A DNA stretch of 64,000 nucleotides from contig JBKBHS010000002.1 of assembly GCA_046299555.1 (NCBI GenBank), forward strand, positions 310,001 to 374,000, given 5' to 3'. The notes beneath the pieces were generated by a model. It was not told where the DNA came from, did not search any database, and was given only the letters and a program-made list of their open reading frames with translations. Below are positions 36,637-44,886 of this stretch, piece by piece. Each line of letters opens with the position of its first letter. Position 1 is the first letter of the stretch. The translations under genes were made by a program, and so were the position numbers. Origin of the DNA: CALKJP01 sp046299555 (GTDB taxonomy: Bacteria > Bacteroidota > Bacteroidia > JACCXN01).

Positions 36637-37759
36637 AATTTTGCTTATGACCAATGTAATTTTATTCAACAGTTTCATTATATTTTTTAGTAGTATAATT
36701 TCAATTTTCTCATTTTTCAAGCCACATGGAATTGAAAAAAATATACCCAATAGAGCCGACAGCATTCATTATGCTAACGAAAAACATTTAAAAAATGTTC
36801 GTCAATTAACCTTTGGTGGCGATAATGCCGAAGCTTATTTTAGTTTTAATGATAAAGCTTTAATTTTTCAATCAACCAATAAAAATTGGAACACTCATTG
36901 CGACCAAATTTTTTATTATGATTTATCAGTTAAAAATCCTGAAAATTATCAACCTAAAATGGTAAGTACCGGAAAAGGCAGAACCACTTGTTCATACTTT
37001 TTGCCCAATAACAAAACATTTATATATGCCTCTACACATCTTGCTGGAGATGCATGCCCTCCTACTCCCGAGCGCAGAGCTGACGGAAAATATGTTTGGC
37101 CTATTTACAGCAGCTTTGATATTTTTATGGCTGACTTAAACGGGAATATTATTAAACAATTAACCAATACACCCGGCTACGATGCAGAAGCCACTGTGTC
37201 GCCCAAAGGAGACAAAATTGTTTTTACTTCCATGCGCAGTGGCGATTTAGAATTATATACCATGGATATAGATGGTAGTAACGTTAAGCAAATAACCAAC
37301 GAATTAGGTTACGATGGTGGAGCATTTTTTTCGCCCGATGGAAAAGAAATTATTTTTAGAGCATCGCGTCCCAAAACTGAAGAAGAAATAAAAGTTTATA
37401 AAGAATTATTAAACGAAGGCTTAGTAATGCCTACCAATATGGAATTGTTTATTTGCAATGCCGATGGCTCTAACCTACGCCAATTAACCCATTTAGGAAA
37501 AGCAAACTGGGCTCCGTTTTTTCATCCAAGCGGAAAAAAAGTAATTTTTTCTTCTAATCACAAAAGCCAAAGAGGATACCAATTTAATTTATTTATGATT
37601 AATACTGATGGAACAGGCCTGGAGCAAATAACCTACGATGGTGTGTTTGATGCATTTCCTATGTTTTCGTTTGATGGTAAAAAACTGGTATTTTCTTCTA
37701 ATAGAAACAATAAAGGCACACGCGATACTAATTTATTTATTGCAGATTGGGTGGAATAG
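36626..37759 (+). CDS. TolB-like PD40 beta-propeller protein
   Basis: This 377-residue protein has an N-terminal hydrophobic stretch (VILFNSFIIFFSSIISIFSFF) that anchors or exports it, and a six-bladed PD40 propeller. The blades include QLTFGGDNAEAYFSFNDKALIFQST, ATVSPKGDKIVFTSMRSGDLELYTMDIDGS, AFFSPDGKEIIFRASRP and MFSFDGKKLVFSSNRN. No Pal or Tol genes are near, so it need not belong to the Tol system. An alternative ATG at 36647 would shorten the leader. It closes a tightly packed three-gene run. Confidence 0.88.
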   Translation: MLFKILLMTNVILFNSFIIFFSSIISIFSFFKPHGIEKNIPNRADSIHYANEKHLKNVRQLTFGGDNAEAYFSFNDKALIFQSTNKNWNTHCDQIFYYDLSVKNPENYQPKMVSTGKGRTTCSYFLPNNKTFIYASTHLAGDACPPTPERRADGKYVWPIYSSFDIFMADLNGNIIKQLTNTPGYDAEATVSPKGDKIVFTSMRSGDLELYTMDIDGSNVKQITNELGYDGGAFFSPDGKEIIFRASRPKTEEEIKVYKELLNEGLVMPTNMELFICNADGSNLRQLTHLGKANWAPFFHPSGKKVIFSSNHKSQRGYQFNLFMINTDGTGLEQITYDGVFDAFPMFSFDGKKLVFSSNRNNKGTRDTNLFIADWVE

Positions 37760-37769
37760 TAACTTGTCG

Positions 37770-37905
37770 TAAGGAATAAGTCGTAGGTAGGAAATGGGTG
37801 AAATTATGAGTTGATGAATTGGTGAATTGAAGATTTAATGAATTGAAGATTTGATGATGAACTTTTAAATCAGATAACAAATAACTATTAATCTCCATCA
37901 ATTTC
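37770..37905. repeat. Low-complexity imperfect short repeats
   Basis: Variants of GAATTGAAGATTTAATGAATT repeat several times between 37812 and 37860, followed by AATCTCAATTAG-type variants. This is simple AT-rich intergenic sequence between convergent genes. No terminator hairpin is seen. Confidence 0.5.
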
Positions 37906-37977
37906 TATTAATCTCAATTAGTTAAAATTATATTCAACTTTTACACATTTATACATTCTAACTTTTACACGATCAAC

Positions 37978-38337
37978 TTACTCCTCAGTTTGCACTTCCC
38001 AACTATCGAATAATTGAGCAAGGAAATAATTTTCTTCGTGTGTAATTTTAGAATCGGCTTTTACCAATTTTACCGCAAAGTCTAAAAATAAAACACGTTC
38101 GTGTTCGGTAGAATCCATGTAAAAATCTTCCATGGCTTTATTTATACATATAGCATAATCTTCGGGCTTGCGGGCTAAATGCTTTTTTCTTTCTTCATTT
38201 TCGTTAATGGTGTTTGGAAAATTCGATTTTATAAAATCTATAATAACGGCTTCTTCGCTGGCATCGGTATTACCATCAACAGATGATAATATCATTAAAA
38301 TATGATAACCTGCCTGTGCTTTATTCATTTTTTCCAT
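37978..38337 (-). CDS. TerB-like small cytoplasmic protein
   Basis: This 119-residue helical protein has AGYHILMILSSVDGNTDASEEAVIIDFI and ERVLFLDFAVKLVKADSKITHEENYFLAQLFDSW. Two acidic helix-turn segments (DGNTDASE, DSKITHEE) match the TerB/DjlA-N domain pattern, which may bind divalent metal. No other ter gene is present. It borders the leader-distal end of the CRISPR array, and I see no evidence that it belongs to the system. Confidence 0.72.
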   Translation of the reverse strand: MEKMNKAQAGYHILMILSSVDGNTDASEEAVIIDFIKSNFPNTINENEERKKHLARKPEDYAICINKAMEDFYMDSTEHERVLFLDFAVKLVKADSKITHEENYFLAQLFDSWEVQTEE

Positions 38338-38461
38338 ACATAAATGGCTTTAAAATTTTTATTTAAATATACGATAGCAGTTAAAAACTTCAAAATGATT
38401 TTTGTCAGATTTTGAAAATATGATTTAAATAATTATCATCTAAGGTATATTTTCGAACGGC

Positions 38462-39692
38462 ATCTACAATAGTAGAAATTTCATTGGCTTTATAGCCCGC
38501 CGAGTCGTCCGACCAGACTTCTGTTTATCTACAATAGTAGAAATTTCATTGGCTTAATAGCCTTTAAAAAGGCTTTTAAAGAGGTACAAATCTACAATAG
38601 TAGAAATTTCATTGGCTTTATAGCCATTTTATAAAAAGAGCATGGAAAAAAATCTACAATAGTAGAAATTTCATTGGCTTTATAGCCCTATTGGCATCGT
38701 GTTGTATTTTTGGCATCTACAATAGTAGAAATTTCATTGGCTTTATAGCCTGCGCTGGAATATTCTCCGCCACCTTCGGATCTACAATAGTAGAAATTTC
38801 ATTGGCTTTATAGCCATTAATTAAATCTGACAACGACAAAATCTACAATAGTAGAAATTTCATTGGCTTTATAGCCTAAAATTCAAAATGATGTTGAACA
38901 AAATCTACAATAGTAGAAATTTCATTGGCTTTATAGCCCAACTGATAGTAATAATCACGTTGTTTATCTACAATAGTAGAAATTTCATTGGCTTTATAGC
39001 CAGCCTGAAAATTCAGTTGCCGAGCCTATCTACAATAGTAGAAATTTCATTGGCTTTATAGCCAATTAACGTAAGCAGGGTATGTTATATCTACAATAGT
39101 AGAAATTTCATTGGCTTTATAGCCTATTTTACTATGCCGAATTTCAGTTTAAATCTACAATAGTAGAAATTTCATTGGCTTTATAGCCTGTATAAAATCA
39201 AGTTTTTTGTTCTTAATCTACAATAGTAGAAATTTCATTGGCTTTATAGCCATTAGACGAAAAATGAGAAGCGATGATAATCTACAATAGTAGAAATTTC
39301 ATTGGCTTTATAGCCAAATAAATCGTAAAAGGCGTGAATTAAATCTACAATAGTAGAAATTTCATTGGCTTTATAGCCCTTGTACGTCAATAGCGGATGC
39401 GTTTATCTACAATAGTAGAAATTTCATTGGCTTTATAGCCTTTTAAATTAAACGCTGAAATAACCTTATCTACAATAGTAGAAATTTCATTGGCTTTATA
39501 GCCTCTTCGATTTTAAAATCAACGTTATCATCTACAATAGTAGAAATTTCATTGGCTTTATAGCCATTCAGCATTTTGAGAATTACCGATGTATCTACAA
39601 TAGTAGAAATTTCATTGGCTTTATAGCCTTTTAAATACATGGAAAAGCACTCCTGAATCTACAATAGTAGAAATTTCATTGGCTTTATAGCC
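38462..39692 (-). CRISPR. Type V-A CRISPR array: 20 repeats of 36 nt, 19 spacers of 25-29 nt
   Basis: Repeats start at 38462, 38527, 38590, 38652, 38715, 38780, 38841, 38903, 38966, 39028, 39089, 39153, 39216, 39280, 39343, 39405, 39468, 39530, 39593 and 39657. Read on the minus strand each begins GGCTATAAAGCC and ends in the Cas12a handle TCTAC-TATT-GTAGAT, so the crRNA is handle then spacer. This orientation puts the leader next to cas2. All repeats are identical except the second from the distal end (38527), which has one base change in the 5' part. The spacers are all different. The almost complete lack of repeat decay suggests recent growth or homogenisation. Confidence 0.98.
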
Positions 39693-39868
39693 ACTTGCTA
39701 TGGCAAATATAATTCAAACATGCTGTATTTACAATATTTTGAATATGGCTTATTGATTGACTATTTACCCCCCCCTTCATATTTTATTAGTTTTATGAAA
39801 GCCTTATTTTACAAGAAATCCCAACTAAAATTTATTTAGTTTATATCTTTAAAATTTACATGGGTTTG
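39693..39868 (-). promoter_or_regulatory. CRISPR leader with candidate pre-crRNA promoter
   Basis: This is the AT-rich stretch between cas2 and the leader-proximal repeat. On the minus strand TATATTTG at 39711-39704 matches the -7 box TAnnTTTG, and a TTG at 39734-39732 lies 20 bases upstream of it, giving near-consensus -33/-7 spacing. Transcription would start within a few bases of the first repeat at 39692. A run of eight C (eight G on the transcribed strand) at 39768-39775 stands out in this AT-rich leader. Confidence 0.6.
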
Positions 39869-40147
39869 CTAAATAAAAATCAGGTCTTTATCAATAAATC
39901 CGGCACTTCCATATCTAATGGTGTCTTCAAGGTTTGTTTTAAAAATATATATACTATCGCCTGCTTCAAACTTTTTTTTAAATTTTCGTTCTATGGCGTT
40001 TTGTACAATATCTAATACTCTTTTAGAGTTTTGAATTTCATATACCGAAAATTGTACTCTAACTCCGTATTTATCTAAAAACTTTGAAAACTGTGTTCGT
40101 GTTTTGTTTTTAGAAATATCGTATGCTACTATAATTACATTATTCAT
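39869..40147 (-). CDS. cas2: CRISPR-associated endonuclease Cas2
   Basis: This 92-residue protein has the Cas2 ferredoxin fold. IVAYDISKNKTRTQFSKFLDKYG carries the conserved Asp after the first strand, then VRVQFSVYEIQN follows, and the C-terminus is DSIYIFKTNL. In type V-A it forms the adaptation complex with Cas1. No cas1 or cas4 is present next to it or elsewhere in the window, so it is orphaned unless these lie in trans. It is followed by the leader and array and preceded by a 312-base gap that holds transposase debris. Confidence 0.93.
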   Translation of the reverse strand: MNNVIIVAYDISKNKTRTQFSKFLDKYGVRVQFSVYEIQNSKRVLDIVQNAIERKFKKKFEAGDSIYIFKTNLEDTIRYGSAGFIDKDLIFI

Positions 40148-40168
40148 AGTTAAATATTGGATATTTAT

Positions 40169-40225
40169 TTACACTTTTTTTACCGCAAATAAATATTGAA
40201 TATACAACTTCGAATAGGTGCTCAT
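40169..40225 (-). pseudogene. N-terminal stub of an IS200/RAYT-type transposase
   Basis: An ATG at 40225 opens 18 codons reading MSTYSKLYIQYLFAVKKV before a stop. Y1 (HUH) transposases of the IS200/IS605 and REP-associated (RAYT) families in Bacteroidota begin with a sequence of this kind, (M)xTYTxIYIQxVFAVK. The remainder of the roughly 150-residue enzyme is gone; cas2 begins 21 bases further on. It is read as a deletion scar. The match is short, so the call rests on this motif and the neighbouring palindromes. Confidence 0.6.
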
Positions 40226-40249
40226 ATTAATCTGCGTCAATAAACCTGC

Positions 40250-40420
40250 GATACCTTCTGGGTCGGTATTTTGTTGTTTTTTTATTATTCTATAAACCTG
40301 CTATGCCTTCGGCATCATTTTTTATAATTATTAATTACAAATCTCGATATTGACCTCGAAGAGGTCATAGATTTATAGAAAATTGTTATTTGCATTACAA
40401 ACGACCCTGAAGGGGTCGCA
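40250..40420. repeat. Cluster of REP-like palindromes between cas2 and cas12a
   Basis: Palindromes occur at 40252-40270 (ATACC ... GGTAT), 40303-40315 (ATGCC-TTC-GGCAT), 40351-40367 (TGACCTC-GAA-GAGGTCA) and 40402-40418 (CGACCC-TGAAG-GGGTCG). The short loops TTC/GAA and spacing resemble the REP/BIME elements that RAYT transposases move. With the transposase stub they fill the place where cas1 and cas4 would be expected. One of them may also act as a terminator for cas12a. Confidence 0.65.
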
Positions 40421-40459
40421 CAAAATCAAATCTTTATATGAAAATCTAAACCTTGTCCA

Positions 40460-43400
40460 TTAAATATTCTGATTTTGAACAAAATTTAACCAAGCATTAT
40501 TTGTTTTCTCCAATTTTAGATTTTTCCAGTTTTCACCATCAAAAGCTTTAATTTGATTTAACCACATTAATCCCTTTTTTGCGATATGATATGCACCGTT
40601 AGCATCCGCATCTTTGGGTAATGTATTATCAGCTTTTCTGCTATCGTAAAATTCACCTTTTTTGTTTTTTACGGGTGATATGAGAAAATCATCTTCCGGA
40701 TTAGAACTATCTGTTATACTGTTACGCATTTGTACGGTTAGCCTGAATAATTCCAATAATCCTTTGAAAAATTCTTTGTCTTCTTTTTCAATGATTTGAT
40801 CTTTTATGCACTTTCCATCACCATATAAAATACCGTGTTTGCCAAAAAAGTCTTCAAATTCTTCTGTTAGATTAATCTTGCAATTATCCCATTGATTATT
40901 TTTTTGCGGATTTCGGAAGGTTTTTATTCTGTCGCCATAAGTGCATATTACCCATTCTAGCCTTGTTCCTTCAGCTTTAGGATTAAACTTTGAATAATCA
41001 TCAACTTCAAACTCAAAATATGAACCATTAAAGCGAATGGATTTAAAATTTTCAAAGAATTTTTTTGACTTATCAATGTTTTCATATCTGGTATCAAACA
41101 AATTTACAAATCCGGTTGTTGGGTCTATTTTACTGGTATTCCAAGCCGGTACATAAAATAAAAATCCATTTTGTTTACCCATTTCTTTAAAGCTTGTAAA
41201 CTTATTAGTAAGTTGAAGTGCATGATATAAACCGCCTGGTTTGTCTGTTGGTTTATCTTTAAAAACCAAATAATTCAGCTTATCAATAAGCATCTTTTCA
41301 AATTTTTGATATACTTGTCGCTCAACTTTAAACCTTCCTCGTTTAAAACCCGTATTTAAATCTTCCATCACCACAATAGCATTATATTCAACCATCATTT
41401 TGGCTATTTTATGGACAATTTGCGAGATATACCCCTCTTTTAATTCTTTGATATTTTCAATTACTCCCCAATTTTGTCGAGCTTTTGCCCTCTCTTCTTC
41501 TTTATTTTTTAATAACAGATGGTAATCAGTCTTTAATTTTTGGTTTTCGTTTTCAATAATATTTAATGTTTCTTGATTTAGAATTTCACCTTTTGAATTG
41601 ATACGGGTTAGATAAATTAAATGCCTTTCGCCTCTGTCGAGTCCGATAATATTAATATCTTCCTGAGATTTTTTTAAGTAATCTAATACTTTGTTGTTTA
41701 TATTTTCAGTACCAATAGCTTTAAAATTCAAAGTTATCGGTACATGAAATTGAAACTTATCAAGGGTGTATCGTTTGTCTTTAATTAAATCATATTTAAA
41801 CGTGCTTTCTTTCTTTATAGCATTAGGATTTTTATTTACAATTGGCTCATTGGCTTTATGAATAGTTGGATTATCAATTGATTTTTTACGATAAAATACT
41901 TCTGCTTGTCCATTCAGCTTATATACTACATTTTTCAAATTTTCAGGATCAAATAAAGCTTTCCAATACATTGTATGCATGTTGGGTTTTCCTTTGCTGT
42001 ATGGTGAAAAGTCTTTATTGTAGATTTTGAATAAATAGAGTTTGCCTTCTTCAACTAATTGATTAATATAGCTTTCAGATATGTTCCGAAAATCTATCTT
42101 ATAACCTTGTAGTTCAACATCTTTAAAAAATTCATTTAATGTTTTATATTCATTACTTTTTTTAAACTTAAATCCAAATTCTTTATACCGAAAACCATCT
42201 TTTTCGTAAACATTTAGAAATTCCTTATAGCAATCAATTAATTCGGCACGATTTCCTTTAATCTCATCTTCTTTAATAATAATTTTTCCTTCTTTATTTT
42301 TACAAGATTCCGGACAATACCAACCTAAATTTGTTGCGGTTCCATAACATTTTCGAACAAATGCCCCAAAGCCCATTGGTAAAGCAATTTGTTTGTAGTC
42401 CATTTTTTCATAATAGCCTTCATTTTCTTTTAATTCAGATATATTTTTAAAAACATTCTTGTTGTCTTGTGGCATGATTGCTAAGTAGTAAAATCCATTT
42501 TTTCGAAGTATTAAAGATGTATTATCTATTTCTTTATTCTTATCCCATCCACCTAATAATGTTGCATTATCAAAATTCAACTTAAACTTTTCTACACTAT
42601 ATGCTTTTTGAGTAGCAAAATTTCGAACTTTATTATAGAGGGGTATTAGCTTTTTAAGTTGTGCATAATATACTTCAAATTGACTATAAAAACTTTCATC
42701 TTTTTCTAGTGTGTTATCATCCGGTAATGCTAATGGTTTTACAAAATGCAATAATTCTAAAATGCTATCTAAAAAGGCTTTGATGTCTTCAATAACTTTC
42801 TTATCCTGATATAATTTTTTATCTGTTGGATAATGTGTGTTGAGTAATCCTTGTACGCATCTGTATTTTGCTTCAATATTGGCAATTAAATCAAATTCTT
42901 TATCACTTTCTTCTTTCTTTTTGGCTTTAAAATTATTTTTAAAGTATTCAGCTATAGGATGAGAATTTTCAGGTAATTGATTCAATGCATCATTTTGTTC
43001 TTTATAAATAAACAATGCTTTTTCTATTTCTGCAATAGAAAAATGACTTTGCTTTAGATGTTTTTCTTTTTCCTCTACCTGCTTTTTAGTAAGCCCGTTT
43101 TTACCAATACTTATACTTTTTAAATACGAATATTCCAATGCCGATTTTATGATACTCCAATCACCAAAAATTTTCTGTGAAATATCTGTTAGAGTGTTAT
43201 CATTTCTAATAAATATTTTATCTAAGTTATAAGATGTTAATTCTGCTAATAATTCTTTAATTCTTTGTAGAACATTTTCTGTATATTCTTTATCATCGGC
43301 CTTAAAATCTAATAGATTATCTCTGTAATAAAAATTTATTGCATTTAATACTTTTTGACTTGCTGTAGATAGATTATCATCTTCAAATTTTTCAGGTAAA

Positions 43401-44296
43401 AATGAAATGTTTTCTCTGTCGCTTAATAATTGTTTGTATAATATTTTAAGCTTAGGTATTTTATTTTTTTTGTCTCTTTGTTGTTGATTATACAAATTGA
43501 TGTACTCATTTAGTCCTTGAATTTTCCTTTTGCCTTCATCAGGTATTCGTCCGGTTATAATTAAGTTATAAACATCAATTTGCTTTTGTGTTAGCACATT
43601 ATTATAATATTCAACTGTAAAAGCTTCATCAATTTTTTTTATGTTAAGATATTCTTGTATATCATTATATAAGTTGGTGCATTTTTCATATAGTTCAGGC
43701 ACCTCTTTCACTTTTTCAAAAATTCTAATATTATCTAAAAACTTGGGTAAGTTTTCATGTATTAAACGATAAGCAATGGCAGTTGCTTTTGCTTCATCGG
43801 TGTATATATTTTTTCTGTTTTGATGAAAACCCTGAAAATAGGTTGTAAATGTTTTAAAATCTTCTATGATTTCCTTTTTATCAGCATCTATTATCCATTT
43901 TTCAAGCAATTCAGTAAACAATTCTTTTTTATCTATTTTTTCAAAAATTTCTTTCGCTTCACCACTCTTAAATGCAGAAGCAATATCTTTTCTTAAAGCA
44001 GATTGAACTTTTTCTAATTCTTTTTTATACGAATCTTCTTTCTTTCTTTCAGGTGTTGCAAAATATAAATCTGCAAAATCATTTAGTTTTGTTAATTGAA
44101 CATTTTGAAGCGCAAGTTCAATAAAATACTTGTGGTAATCGTCAATAATTTTTTTTGCTTTTTGATAGTTTATTGCTCTTATCTCATCTTTAGTTAATAT
44201 ACCTTTATTTTGTATATGTTCTAATGTTTTTCCTATTGGTTGTAATTCAAAACGAAGTGTTTTTTGAATTTGATAAAAATTTGCAAATTGTTTCAT
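40460..44296 (-). CDS. cas12a: Cas12a (Cpf1), type V-A CRISPR effector nuclease
   Basis: This complete 1278-residue Cas12a processes its own pre-crRNA and cuts T-rich-PAM DNA. The N-terminus NFYQIQKTLRFELQPIGKT starts the WED-I region, and REC1/REC2 follow to about 520. The RuvC residues are Asp887 (IIGLDRGERH), Glu978 (VVMEDLN) and Asp1231 (DADANGAYH). The Nuc-domain Arg1191 is in LTVQMRNS. The pre-crRNA processing residues of F. novicida Cas12a (His843, Lys852, Lys869) have counterparts at His813, Lys822 and Lys839 with identical spacing, so ribonuclease activity should be intact. The bridge helix region (NLNTGFKRGR-like, DLNTGFKRGRFKVERQVYQKFE) is present. No truncation or frameshift is seen. 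It is upstream of cas2 and the array on the same strand. Confidence 0.98.
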   Translation of the reverse strand: MKQFANFYQIQKTLRFELQPIGKTLEHIQNKGILTKDEIRAINYQKAKKIIDDYHKYFIELALQNVQLTKLNDFADLYFATPERKKEDSYKKELEKVQSALRKDIASAFKSGEAKEIFEKIDKKELFTELLEKWIIDADKKEIIEDFKTFTTYFQGFHQNRKNIYTDEAKATAIAYRLIHENLPKFLDNIRIFEKVKEVPELYEKCTNLYNDIQEYLNIKKIDEAFTVEYYNNVLTQKQIDVYNLIITGRIPDEGKRKIQGLNEYINLYNQQQRDKKNKIPKLKILYKQLLSDRENISFLPEKFEDDNLSTASQKVLNAINFYYRDNLLDFKADDKEYTENVLQRIKELLAELTSYNLDKIFIRNDNTLTDISQKIFGDWSIIKSALEYSYLKSISIGKNGLTKKQVEEKEKHLKQSHFSIAEIEKALFIYKEQNDALNQLPENSHPIAEYFKNNFKAKKKEESDKEFDLIANIEAKYRCVQGLLNTHYPTDKKLYQDKKVIEDIKAFLDSILELLHFVKPLALPDDNTLEKDESFYSQFEVYYAQLKKLIPLYNKVRNFATQKAYSVEKFKLNFDNATLLGGWDKNKEIDNTSLILRKNGFYYLAIMPQDNKNVFKNISELKENEGYYEKMDYKQIALPMGFGAFVRKCYGTATNLGWYCPESCKNKEGKIIIKEDEIKGNRAELIDCYKEFLNVYEKDGFRYKEFGFKFKKSNEYKTLNEFFKDVELQGYKIDFRNISESYINQLVEEGKLYLFKIYNKDFSPYSKGKPNMHTMYWKALFDPENLKNVVYKLNGQAEVFYRKKSIDNPTIHKANEPIVNKNPNAIKKESTFKYDLIKDKRYTLDKFQFHVPITLNFKAIGTENINNKVLDYLKKSQEDINIIGLDRGERHLIYLTRINSKGEILNQETLNIIENENQKLKTDYHLLLKNKEEERAKARQNWGVIENIKELKEGYISQIVHKIAKMMVEYNAIVVMEDLNTGFKRGRFKVERQVYQKFEKMLIDKLNYLVFKDKPTDKPGGLYHALQLTNKFTSFKEMGKQNGFLFYVPAWNTSKIDPTTGFVNLFDTRYENIDKSKKFFENFKSIRFNGSYFEFEVDDYSKFNPKAEGTRLEWVICTYGDRIKTFRNPQKNNQWDNCKINLTEEFEDFFGKHGILYGDGKCIKDQIIEKEDKEFFKGLLELFRLTVQMRNSITDSSNPEDDFLISPVKNKKGEFYDSRKADNTLPKDADANGAYHIAKKGLMWLNQIKAFDGENWKNLKLEKTNNAWLNFVQNQNI

Positions 44297-44490
44297 AATT
44301 AAATTGTTTTATTAAATATATTTTATAGATTTTATATTTAAATTTATATTTAAATTTAACAGTAAAAATTAATAAGTGTACTTAAATAATTTTTCTAAAA
44401 GTTATAAAAAATGATTTATAAAAATAAATTCTTATTAAAACATTAAGTTCTAATTCCCTGAAATTTTAATAATTCTATTAATTTAAGTAT
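44297..44490. other. AT-rich upstream region of cas12a
   Basis: This stretch is very AT-rich. A 12-base direct repeat of the TTTATATTTAAA kind occurs twice or more at 44331-44362. No clear TAnnTTTG box is seen on the minus strand before the cas12a ATG. No reading frame of note is present. Confidence 0.5.
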
Positions 44491-44504
44491 TTTCTAAGTA
44501 TCAA

Positions 44505-44800
44505 AAATCTTGCTGCACTGCGATTTCAAAGAATGAAACGAAGCGAAGCGTAGTTCGCGAATTCCTTTTTAATAAAATTATATATGACTTTCGCAAAGCG
44601 AGTTTATAAGGTTCACGAATACCGATTTAAAAAAATAATGTATGAAATTCGTAAAGCAAATCACAACTATTTTGATAAAAGATAGAACGGGGTAAGGGCT
44701 GTAACAAATATCAGTAAATGCTGATGGCACTTTTATTATTTCGGGTATCAGCGAATCTTGCTGCAATGCGATTTCAAACCTGCCGGCAGGCAGGCAGAAA
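44505..44800. repeat. Composite repeat block, left copy (between cas12a and fic)
   Basis: The block contains, in order, an ATCTTGCTGCACTGCGATTTC segment, two diverged 59-bp units (TTCGCGAATTCC ... and TTCACGAATACC ...), AAAGCAAATCACAAC at 44653-44667, a unique 30-base segment at 44668-44697, and GCTGTAACAAATATCAGTAAAT from 44698. The last part runs through a GCTGAT/ATCAGC inverted pair and a second TTGCTGC segment. A GC-rich CCTGCCGGCAGG palindrome at 44789-44800 follows. The same order recurs at 45834-46470. No convincing gene lies in 44297-44886. Confidence 0.75.
44653..44725 (-). CRISPR. Relic type II-C-like repeat-spacer unit, V1
   Basis: On the minus strand the 30-nt segment at 44697-44668 is preceded by the repeat end ...TTGTTACAGC and followed by GTTGTGATTTGCTTT. 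These are the ends of type II-C repeats known from Bacteroides-type arrays, as I recall them, and 30 nt is their usual spacer length. The two flanking repeats continue into inserted sequence rather than completing 46-47 nt. Confidence 0.55.
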
Positions 44801-44886
44801 ATGAACCTACCTTCTGTACGCAAGCCTGCCATCAACAAAAAAGTCCACTTAATATATGCTCAATTTTAAAATAATCTTTTAGAATT

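Noticed and set aside
37978..38337. TerB-like gene as a CRISPR accessory gene
   Set aside because: It only borders the distal end of the array. No known type V-A association and no shared signals.
44578..44838. Open frame of 86 codons on the minus strand in the left repeat block
   Set aside because: It is built from repeat sequence shared with other copies, and the frame is not kept in those copies.
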